From NCBI GenBank assembly GCA_003118195.1, contig BEXV01000061.1, positions 326,424 through 390,423 of the forward strand: 64,000 bases of DNA. The letters are read 5' to 3'. Below the pieces are notes generated by a model that saw nothing but the letters and a program-made list of their open reading frames with translations, had not been told where the DNA came from and ran no database searches. Each line of letters begins with the position of its first letter. Within the stretch, counting starts at the first letter, position 1. A program made the position numbers and the translations under genes. Positions 46,609 to 57,600 of this stretch are shown one piece after another. This DNA is from Hemicentrotus pulcherrimus. Its lineage: Eukaryota > Echinodermata > Echinoidea > Camarodonta > Strongylocentrotidae.

Positions 46609-47535
46609 ATCTGGTGTTTCAAATCATGTTGTATTCATTGTATTCTGTACATGTATGTCTAAAAATGTTTACTAGAGTGCATGCCTAACTTGAGTCTAAA
46701 GTATTCAGGTTTTATTTAATAGTACTGACTTGCAATGTGTACACCTTATATTTTGGCTGAAATGATGTTAGAAGGTCATGAGAACTTTTTTGTTGTTGTT
46801 AGTTTCTAAGATTAACGGTCATACTGATAGATCAAATAATTATGTTACACCAATTAGGTTGGAGTATAATTGAGATAGTACCAGTGTTAAATTAGAGCCA
46901 AATTTAAAAAAAAATAATTAGAAAATACATAATTTTTTTTCTTCCAATGAGCTAACATTCAGTCTGAACCGCTAAAGAGGTGTCATGGCAAATAATACCT
47001 TGTGTATTCATAAACCTATTGAATGTTTTCAAAAATGTATTCACAGTTTTCAGTGTTTTTAGAGTTGTGAAATACATGTAGAGTGAATAGAGAGAGTCTA
47101 AACTGCCCATTTTTAAATCCTCTTTTTTTCCTTCTCGATTTGCAGTGCAATGCTTTTTCTAAACTCTTTTTATAAAGAGCAGTCCATATTTTCTTAATCA
47201 TGAAAGTCCAAACTAATCTAGTACTAAATCATGTAGAAATATTTAAGTGTTACTTCAATATCAGTTTCTTGATATGTGTACTGTATGCCTGAATGTATTT
47301 ATGATGAAAATGTTTATACAGTACATTATGCAAGCAGCACTCAGCAACCGGAGGAGCGAATAGTCTTCAGGGGGCCAAATTGTCTCGCTGACATGTTTGC
47401 TTGAAATTGTATTTAAAGAAAAAAAAAGGTACTTGATTTATCTTATCTATACCTTGAAAGGGAATATGATTTTTAGAATGAACGATGCATGTACATGTAG
47501 CTGCTGATCATGTAGTAGATTGACTGAAAGTACTC

Positions 47536-47722
47536 GCCCTATGCTCTGGTGGCAAATGCTACGCGGCAAATATCATGTAATAACCAAATTTTCCCACTCT
47601 GACTTTGGATCAAACACTTTACCTAGCCCTAAACTTAACCCAAAACCCACTTGCAACCCTTTTCCTAACCCTTAACTTTTTATGTAAAAAAGCTTGGAGC
47701 TATTGTCACCAGAGCATATGTT
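47536..47722. mobile_element. MITE family G with 12-bp inverted ends
   Basis: TATGCTCTGGTG (47540-47551) and CACCAGAGCATA (47707-47718) are perfect inverses. The middle has CCTAGCCCTAAACTTAACCC and TTTTCCTAACCCTTAAC, a telomere-like spacer common in such elements. Confidence 0.75.
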
Positions 47723-48879
47723 GGATACCACCTTATGTATTCTTTATAGCCGCTAAGATCATGACTTGTGAAAAAAGGAAAATTATTAATTAATTGATTG
47801 CTCGTTGCTTGTTATGCTAGTACTTTCTTAGCCATAGAAAAGAGTACAATATAAATACATGTACTGCTAACATACTTTAGGACGAATTGGTCCCATTTTT
47901 GTTCAGCCCCCATCTTTTAAAATACTTGCAATCGATTCAAGTAGTGATACCAATCACTATTAAAAAGAGACTTCAGTTTGTAAGCTTGTGATCAACAAGG
48001 ATCAATTGCAATAGTTTATAAGACAGGAGGAATCATGCTTTAAGTTTTTAGTTGCTGGACTGAAATACCATGGGGTATGAATGATGTCCACTAGATTGAT
48101 TCATTGTAGCTGAAACAGTAGAAAGTATTTAATTTGGTATTCTAAAGATGTTCACAAGCTTCATTCATCTTTGTAGTTGTAGAAGTTGTGAACAATTTTG
48201 CCATATATATGTGAACACCTTGGACATCCGTTTCTCATATGTAAGCGTTCATGTTTGAAGCAAAGTGGGGCTGTATTCTGAAAACAAATGTTATCATGTA
48301 TGTTAAGGAAAACGATATTATTTGTCATAACAAACTCCAGTTGCGCGGAACTAACACTTAAAATTGGTGCTTGCGCAGATGTCTCTTTTAACTTGATGTG
48401 AACGCAGCCAGCTTTGCACAGACATTAATCATTGACACGTCCTAATTCTGATTTGATATGAAAATTAACATTGTTTTACCAACATAAAAGACAACATCGT
48501 TTTCAGAATACCACCCTAGAACCGTAGCACCAAGCAAACAAATTCCTACCATTGCAGTATTCCAGCATTGTCATTATCGTGGCAGCCCGATATGTTTATG
48601 TGTGTTCTGTTGTGTCCACGCACAAATCAAGATTTTTCTATTTGAAATGCATTTTTGAGTACTACTTGGTACTGCAAAATGACACCATGTACAGTGCATA
48701 AGCGTCAATTGTACATATTGAAATTGTAGACTAGTTGAAGGCAGGTGATGTTGGTCTTGGATGTGGTGCATTTTATGGGAGATGTGCCAGCATGCTGTGA
48801 GTAAAACTCACTGTTTTGTTGAAGGAGCATAACTCAACATTTCTTGGGACATTACATGACAATATTACTGTTTGTTATT

Positions 48880-49056
48880 GATGCAAAGAGTGAAGAGAAG
48901 GAGAAAGAGAGATAGAAGAAGAGATGATGAAATAGAGGGAGATAGGGGGAGGGAGAGGGAGGGAGATAGAAGAAAAGATGATGTAATTGAGTGAGACAGG
49001 GAGAGAGAGGGGAGGGAGGAGGGCAGGAGGGAGAGAGAGAGAGAGAGAGAGAAAGA
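48880..49056. repeat. Purine-rich (GA)n tract
   Basis: GAGAGG and GGGAGG repeats, with AGAAGAGATGATG-like segments twice. Confidence 0.9.
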
Positions 49057-49720
49057 AATAAAATGACATGGATTTACAGACAGAAAGAAAGAGAACTAGC
49101 TAAAAATGTCATTAAGGAATCAAAATATCATATGTGCTAGTATTCTGTTATTTCAAAGTTGAAATCATGGATTTCTTACTTATTCACTTTTTTTACATCG
49201 GTCATCAAGAAATCAGGAGTATAATGAAAAGAAAGGATAAACACTGGTTGGGATCATTTCTATGATTTTTTTTTTTATTTGAATTTTTATTACAGATCCA
49301 TTTTTTTTCTTCATAGGAAATGTATTATAGCAGGACGTTTTTATCAGACTCTACTTGCCCATATGTAGATCAAATTTCAAAGCTGGTTTTGTCTTTCATT
49401 TTGTTTTAACAGGAATTAAAGTGACTGTTATTAGGTATTCAACTTGCCCAGTTAAGTGTATTTTCAAACTTCAACATGTAGTTACTTTTCAACAGAGGAA
49501 TTTTCTGAGAATTTTGTTACTAGAATGACATTGCATATGGAACTTAATTGTTGTTAGATTTGTTTTCTGATCATTGTGACTTTGAAGATTAGAATTCTGA
49601 TATTGGGTAATCATTTTAATGTCGGTATTACGCTCTAAAAGTAATACAATTTATATCATTTTTTTAATTACATGTTTAGCTTTCATGTGGAGCCTATAGC
49701 ATGCTCTTTTGGAGTCTATT

Positions 49721-49726
49721 AATAAA
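49721..49726 (+). terminator. Candidate ADGRA polyadenylation signal
   Basis: AATAAA followed by ATATAAG in an AT-rich region 3.1 kb after the ADGRA stop. One of several candidates. Confidence 0.25.
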
Positions 49727-49761
49727 AATATAAGAAACTTCTTGAAAATCATCAGATCGTC

Positions 49762-49896
49762 AGGGCCCTGTCTTACAGAGTTGCGATTGATTTGAATCAG
49801 CAAGTTTGCAATCTCCTATCTCTTATGTACATATCTGCGATTGATATTAATCGCAAATAAGTTGCAATTAATATCAACTCTTTGTAAGACGGGGTG
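49762..49896. mobile_element. MITE family F, copy 2
   Basis: AGGGCCCTGTCTTACAGAGT at the left and ACTCTTTGTAAGACGGGGTG at the right form an imperfect inverted pair, with GATTGATTTGAATC and GATTGATATTAATC inside. Confidence 0.8.
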
Positions 49897-49974
49897 TGTA
49901 TTCTATTCCCCCTGTTCAAAGATTTTGATTGTTAGAAAGAGATCTGAGCAGGAATGTGTGTGTGTGTGTGTATT

Positions 49975-50150
49975 TGGGTTTTTACAGACGTGTATCAATC
50001 AGGTATGATTATTTACGTCTGGGGACCGACTTTTAACGTCACCATCCGAAAGACGTGACTGAGCTTCGAACCTGCGTCCTCGGCTGAATCAGTTTGTAAC
50101 TTCCACTGTTAGCTGGATTACAGGCGCATGCCACAACGCCTAGTTATGAT
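49975..50150 (-). mobile_element. SINE-like segment (minus orientation)
   Basis: Read on the minus strand it shows GCAGGTTCGAAGCTCAGT, a B-box-like motif, then TTTCGGATGGTGACGTTAAA, a core seen in many invertebrate SINEs. No clear A box or tail was identified, so this is tentative. Confidence 0.45.
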
Positions 50151-51469
50151 TTAGTTTTATCCTTATGTTGTTTTGCCTGAACTCTTGTGTTTAAAAAAAA
50201 TAGAGTTTGAACTTATCCTTTTTCCTATCTATCTACAACTCATGTAGCTTACGATGTTAACCTTGCACGTTCTAGTATGTTCTGAACTTGTCGTATTGTA
50301 GTTCTGTAAACAGTTCCTGTGTTCTAATACAAGGAGAAAGTCATAAATGCAGTATTGCATTTTATTTGACATAATGTTGTTTCAATGATTATAATTTCTT
50401 TCCAAATGATGAAAATTTCATAAATGCAGAATTGCATTTTATTTCACACAATATTGATTTAGTTATTATAATTTCTTTCAAAACGATGATTATTTAACCA
50501 TCACATTTGTTTTGTATTATCAATTTCAGATTGTTACACTTGTGATCAGTGGTATAATTTTTTATTGTACATGATACCTTATTCAGTTACACAGTAACAA
50601 AAAAAAGAAATCATGTTATCTGCTTATGACGTAGATAATTTATAGAAACTATTGAATCAAATGCAAAGTTGGGTTTAAGGTTATTCTTTCAGTGTGATAA
50701 AAATTGTGGGCAGTTGTGCCACCCCCATAGTACTTTACAACATGGGCACTTAGAAAACAGAGGATTTAATACTACAGGATATTTCATGTCAACACTACAA
50801 TTTATTTTTCCTTCAAACTTTCCATTAAGGCTTTGGCGAGCAGTACAACTTTCAAGTACTCTCTTTCTTACTCAATGTTGACTAGTACTTTCATTAGATA
50901 CATGAATTGACAAGCCCATCACGTGCATAAGTTATACATCGTCTCTTTTTAGATACCGGTATGTGATGTTCCTAAATTTGGGCATTTTTGTAACACTATA
51001 CTCCAACATAATTACTGTCTGAAGTTGTGTTTGTATTTGTATATTTTTACAACCTGCCTACATGTTGATTAATTCTCCATGTAGTTGTATTCTCTTGCAT
51101 TGTATTCTTTACTAAATTCCTAGCTGTTGAGCCAAGGCTCGTCTGTATTTGGTAAGAGCGAAAAAGTGTTGTATTCTTTTGTATTTTAAATTATCTTTGT
51201 TATATTTATGCATTCTGTTCATATGTAAAAAGAGTGTACATATTACTATGTTGTACATTAAACATGAAGAAACAGAACCAAGCAATTATGAAGTCCATGG
51301 GTCATGTTTTATTTTGTCGACCACCGGGATGTTTCATAGAGAGTTTTAGTGTACCAACCATTTAGAGCCATTGTATTTTGAGAGAGAATTTTTGTTGGTG
51401 TGCATGTCGAGTTATGACAATCTTCCCATGAACAGATTAATTTAAAAAAAAAAAAGAACCAATTAAAAA

Positions 51470-51590
51470 AGACATTTTTTCAATGACAAATGACAAAAAT
51501 CAGTGACAAATCTGTTGATAACCAATCAGAAGCAAGGATTTAACTAGCTTATAACAAAAACTGTCATTTAAGTTGTGTGAAATGGGGACC
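51470..51590. mobile_element. MITE family E, copy 2 (inverted, truncated)
   Basis: TCAATGACAAATGACAAAAA and TAACCAATCAGAAGCAAGGA are the reverse complement of the body at 34900-34985. One terminal repeat is eroded. Confidence 0.8.
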
Positions 51591-54500
51591 CAGGTAGACC
51601 CAGTCTCACTGACGAGACCAACACCAGAATGACCCAAGATTTTGTGTCAGTTTGACTCGGGTGTGACTTGGGTGTGACATGCTAAACATCATATATATCT
51701 TGTAAGTGATTGGAAAGACATGTAGTCGTGTTTCAGAAATACATACAGGGAGTTTCATGTTGACTCGTACAAAACAATTCCCTTCTACCTCCAGCAGACT
51801 GAATATTTAAAAGTCCAGATTCTAAAAGTTTTTTTTCGGTCACCTTTTCTCCCCTCCCTAATGCATGGGTGGTCCACTAAAGCAGCAATATGTCAATGCG
51901 GATCTTCCAGATCTTGAACAACAAAATTAATCAAAAGTGACCACTAAAAATCACAAAAAGTACACAAAATACTCAATTTGTCCATGAATAATGAATATAG
52001 CTGAATATTTATTGGAGGTTCATTGGTCTATACTGGAAGACAGGGTCGACATGACATACCAGTATTTTTTGACAATCAAATTTATCCACAATATTTTTTT
52101 TTAATTGTCAAACATTAATTTGATTAAAATCACCATGATTCGTTCACAACTAACATGTTTACATGTACTTCACATTGAAACAACAGACAAAAGTTAATAC
52201 AGATGTATTTATTTATAGTATAACCCTGAAATATACATACATGTAGATGTCTACTTTTCAGCTTTTTAGGTCGTAATAAATTTATACCAATCAAACAAAT
52301 CTATTTATAAATTAATACAAGATTACAATTCACTTTGCTTGAATACAAGAAGAAATTTGCAAATGAATCTGTATTGCTGCATTAAAATCCATTAAAAAAT
52401 ACCCATGATGCACCAGGCAAGGCTGATGAAGAGCGCCATTCATTAAAGAGCAGCACACAAAGGCAATATAAGTTAACAAGAGTTGGAACCCACCAGGCAT
52501 GATCAATTTGGCCTCCTTTTCTTTATATCTTTCAGCACCAATTTGAGCAAAGGTCTCCAAGATATTACCTAGGTACATATTTATCCCACTAATCTGTGTT
52601 CTTTACAATATACCTCCATTTGATACATGATACCTCTCCTACTTTTAAAAATGATATCAAATACAGATTTTTAAAAAATAATATCAAGGATTTAGGTAGC
52701 ATCAATACAATGATGGATTTCACAAGAAAACCACCCAAGCAAAGATAAATAGAGGAAAACTAACTGCTGGATATAAAAAAGCAGAATTTCAAAAGGCAAT
52801 TGATTATTTTACACATGATTTTACAGTCAAAGTTTTCTTTTGTTTGTAGAGAGGCATCATTATGAATTGATAAAACTTGATAATTAAGGGCATTCCAAAT
52901 TCAAATTTGAAAAAAAAAAATGCAGATTATCATTAGTGCTGGTGACTATTAAAGATTTCTTAGGTCAAAGCAAAATTAATTTCACGTTTATTATCATTTA
53001 TTATCAAAATTTGTATGTTCACGTTTTCATAAAGCCAATGAATAAAGTGCTCAAGAAATTACAAGAAATATTGTTTTCTTTTTGGAGTTATTAATGTGTA
53101 TTGATTCAAATGTTGTACAAGAGAAAAAAATGTCACATTTTAATCTAAAATGTACATAATTCTCATATTATCTCAATATACATTTAGCACAAAAGTAGAT
53201 GAAAGCACATTTTTTTTTAGAGGAATGCGGCAAACAGTTAGACTATCCATGTAAAACAAGACAAAACGGTAAACGGAAAATAAGACAAATGTTTTGGAAT
53301 GTTAAAGAGCAACTAAAATAAGAAAATACTGATGGGCAAGTTGTGCATGAGATATATTCATGCCTAAACCAGTTCATAAAATTGTTAACCGTCCATAAAA
53401 TAGTCAATATTAATTTTACTTTGCAGCCTTGTAAGAATTGTTATAATAGACTCTACGAGTCACAAATACAAAGAATAGATAAAATAAGCACGCTCATACA
53501 GAGCCTTTATAATTGAGGTAACAAACGATACATAAGTACATCCAAGATAAGTTGGAGGAGGGGAAGAAAGGGAAAGTGTTGTAGTATTCCTGCAAATCTT
53601 AATCAAAATATGTTGAAATTGATCTTGATAAATGAACCCATCACCATTTAAGAGGAAATATGAAAAATTCAAATCCAAATTCCTGCACCTTAACCCTCTA
53701 CCGGGTATTTCATTTGCTGATTATTACACAACATAAAAGCAGGTAAATTCCCAAATCCCCTAAATAAAGAGGTAAGATAATACCGAGATACCATGTTTCT
53801 TTTAAACCATGTTTTCAGCATGCATGTTTAGTATTCCATGAATAACTTTTGAATTTGATTGTCTCAACAGAGCTACTTTTGACAGAAATGCCACAAAGAT
53901 TACATTACCTTCTACACACATCAAACGTTAACATACAAGGTATAACCAATTACTACATCCAACGAGAGGAAACTGTTCAGGTGACTTTCAATGGTTTTGT
54001 GCACAAAGTTATTACGACAAGCCCTCTTGTGACATAACAACCACACAATACACAACATGTACATTTATTTCAAACAACCAATTAGTGGGCAAAGAATTTG
54101 TTTTACTTTTCCATTTTCAGTGTTGCACTGTGATCTACTACTACAAATATGTTTAAAAGTAGGCAAGTCCCAGTGCTTTTATCCCATACATTTCTGACCT
54201 CAAGTAAGACTGTAGTATATCACTGTATGAAGATAATAGCCCCTGCTAGAGCTTATATCTGACCAAATTCGAAGTGAAATGACACATTTGATGGTAATTT
54301 TGTCCATCAGTATGGAATACTTTGGTAATAATTGGACATCAAAATGAAAATGAGGGGGAGGCGNGGTAGACTTGTCCAACTATATATATGTAGTTGTAAA
54401 CTTGTAATACACATATTCATTACTCTTTGACATGCAAACAAACACACAAGGTCCACACTGATACATTTCCTATGGGCTGATCCTGATCCTGAATACTGGT

Positions 54501-54592
54501 CAACGGTCAAGGCATCTCAAACAGACACGGTCACAGGTGATACAATGGTCAGTCTAGATTAGGGGGACAGGTGATGGACATGTGATAGATAT
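51591..54592 (-). other. QDPR 3' UTR and intergenic DNA
   Basis: AT-rich with no coding signature. On the minus strand an AATAAA (plus-strand TTTATT at 54064-54069) lies about 525 nt after the QDPR stop and is a candidate polyadenylation signal. Others lie further on, for example near 52207. A single N sits at 54363. Confidence 0.4.
54064..54069 (-). terminator. Candidate QDPR polyadenylation signal
   Basis: AATAAA on the minus strand (TTTATT on plus), about 525 nt downstream of the QDPR stop codon. Tentative. Confidence 0.25.
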
Positions 54593-54692
54593 CTAGGCCA
54601 TGACAAGTTCTGTGTTTCCTTCTTTGGTAATGAGCTGGACCAGAGACCCACTGTCTGGTCGTTCCTCTCCCTGAGACCACTTGAACAGCAAC
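54593..54692 (-). CDS. QDPR: QDPR exon 6 with stop codon
   Basis: A 100-nt coding part of the last exon: [20 protein letters not shown], then [12 protein letters not shown] and TAG. It matches the human C-terminus (RPSSGSLIQVVTTEGRTEL). The acceptor is TTGTCAG/G. Confidence 0.94.
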
Positions 54693-57600
54693 CTGACAAA
54701 AGGAGGATAGTATGAGGAAAATATATGGGATTCTGCTATGGCTAAATAATTCCTAACAATCAGTAACCAATAATTCCTAATAATTCAGTAACATTATTGA
54801 CAATATCAGATTACAAGATGCAGGGTGGTCATGTAACAGCTGGTTAAAATTCTTTCCCAACCAAATGTATAGATGAAATATTGGTTATAAAATATGTTTG
54901 GAAATGCTTTGCAATATTGCTCAGACAGCCCTAGACCACAGCCACAAACGAGTTCATACTCCTTCCAAGTTGCTATTTTAAAAGTTTGCCCTTTTTTGTG
55001 TGGACCACCCTGAAGATGGTTGATTAATCCGAATTTGCAACGGCAATGGTTATCTAACAAATTTCAAATTACCACATTCAAACTACACAGATTTTCAAGC
55101 AGCACAACCAACAAAAAGTCAGCCTGAAAAATAGAGAAACTCTTAGAGAAATTCAATTTCAGAGTCATGAATGCCTTCGCTATTTCAATCATGTGGTTAT
55201 TTTGTAGGCTCACCGTGTATCATGTCGACTTGTTCATAAAAGTGGAGAAGCGGTACTTACTCAGATACGTATTCCAGGGTAGTCCACGAGGAGAAGTCGG
55301 CATTGGCCATGAACTTTCTATTCATCGGTGTGTCTAAGGTAACCCTGGAATAAACAACAATCCAAAGAGATCAACAATAAATCAATGTCAAAGCCCCTTA
55401 CAATATATTAGGCTCATCATCATCATCGATTAAAGTCAGCATTTTCCCTCTTACAAGGCTTTACCGACTTTCATACCATGATGACACTCCCTCCCTCCAC
55501 CTCTTCTTGTTTCAACCTTCCTCCTCATTCAGACCAACCTTAGTCCTTTCTTTCTTCACCATGTCTTTCCATGAAATCTTAGGTTTTCCTTTCCCTCTTA
55601 TGCCATCCATTCCCAGATCCCACGCTATTTTCACAGATTCATCATCTTCCCTTATCAACATATGAACTATCGATCTCAATCCACATTGCTTTACCACTTC
55701 CACCATTTTCTTCCAGACCCAACCTTTCCATGAGGTCTTTTGAGTTCTTTTTATTTGGATATACATGTACCAGTATTGTTCCATTCACAAAATATCACAT
55801 TCCTGAAGAAAAGTAGGGGGGAAATAAATCATTTCTCCAGTTTGCCCAGATCTCCTTATATCTTACTGTTAAAATTCATCTACTAATGTTTAATCACATA
55901 CAAGTGTTTAATAAGGGATCAACACTATAGTTGAGTCCACAGACATACAGTGCAATTTTCACCACATGGCATTTCTTTACTGAAATACTCAAATGCCTCA
56001 AGAAGGCCAATCACATGATCTGAAAACCTTATATTAATAAAGATCGTCTTCACATTATAATATGCTTGCTGCTTGTTGGATTAATCAAATCTGACTTAGT
56101 ATGGATGTTGTACAAAAAAGGGGTAAGAATTGCATTTTTGATCTCACATTAAATTAGACCATTTTTCAAAATAAATTCAGACCAAATTCAAGGAATTCAT
56201 GCACCCTTAGCTCTTTATACATACATTCTTATCTTAGAGTGAATCAATTACTGCTAATGCTACATGTATTTTCCCCAAGACATGAAGCCCCACTGCACTA
56301 CTTGTAGCTACTTGCGCCCTCTATATAGCAAACAATGTCTAAGCTGTACCCGTTGGTCCCCCATGGTCCCCTTTTTTAAAATGTTAATTGAGAACTGATT
56401 TGATGACATAACCACCTGTTGGTGACCATGCAGGGAGGTCTAATCCCTCCTAGCCAAACTAGTGCAGATAGGCTGTAAGATCACTTACGGTAAGATGGCA
56501 AGAGCTGTAGCGTTGGCTGGTAATCCACTGTCCTCAGCACCAAGGCCTTTAGTCAGCTGGTGGACAGCAGCCTTGGCCATTCCATACCCCATCATACCTA
56601 CAATCAAAACAATCAAGGAATAGCGATTATCAGTACTCAATGATTTCTTGGTGTTGTTCATCCGTCAGTATTGATGGGCTTGATACTATACGGGCCACTG
56701 GGCAATAAATAGCTGCTCCCAGGCCAAACGTGGCCAGAGGGGAGATTTTGATACTTCCTGCCCAAATTATCATATCTAACACACACACATACACAAAAAA
56801 AGTTGCTTCATCAAATGTTCCCTTTTGTATTTTTGTAATCATTTACTACAATGTATGATTTGTAAATCAATATTTATATTTCCATCAAATAAGGATTTAT
56901 TCATGAGTTTATATCAATTTGGAATGGAGCATTATACTGATATACTGTATACATAGAAAATGTTCTATTACCCATTGATAAGCATTAATGTCTTCTTGGT
57001 AGGGGGGGGGGGCAGTTTCTTGTTTGTCCCAGGTGCCAAATAACTTGATAAGCCAGTGCCTGTACCTAACCCTATACTTGACAAAATAAAGCCCAGCAAT
57101 TGACACCAGAGCAAATATCAGAGCATTCCTCATTAAATGTCCATACTGATTAAAACATCAATATCTGGGAATTGTTTTTGCGACATCTCACCTGCAGTTC
57201 CACCAAGAGCAGGGGATGCACCAGTCAGTTGGAGTAGGCCTCCCTCCTTCAAGTGCCTGGCAGCAATTCCGGCCGAGATGACTGATGTCCAGCAACTCTG
57301 TTTAATCATCATGTCAGCATTCTTCACCAGGTCTAAAGAGCAATTAAGAGATTTACATTTTGGTGAGACAGGTAACTTACCATCCTCTCCCCCCCCCCCT
57401 CTATTAAGTGAAAGAAGTGTTATCTATTAGCATGAATTGTTTTGAATATCACTACACCATAGTTATTATTTTTAATCCACTAACAAGTAGTATTTTTAAG
57501 CAATTCATGACTTTGGGTTTTCAGTAACCTTTAAAACAAGTTTCTGATATTCTGTTCTTGGCATCAATTCCAAATCTTTAGGCTATGAAATATAAGGAGG

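Larger units (their letters stand above)
46609..51300 (+). other. ADGRA 3' UTR and downstream DNA (limits unknown)
   Basis: AT-rich, no coding features. Candidate polyadenylation signals on + are AATAAA at 49057-49062 and 49721-49726 and ATTAAA at 51257-51262. The last follows a U-rich stretch with TGTACATA. The region also holds MITE G (47536-47722), a purine-rich tract (48880-49056), MITE F copy 2 (49762-49896), a (GT)n run near 49957 and a SINE-like segment (49975-50150). The true end cannot be set without transcripts. Confidence 0.4.

Noticed and set aside
57137..57430. 97-codon plus-strand frame
   Set aside because: Antisense shadow of QDPR exon 3.
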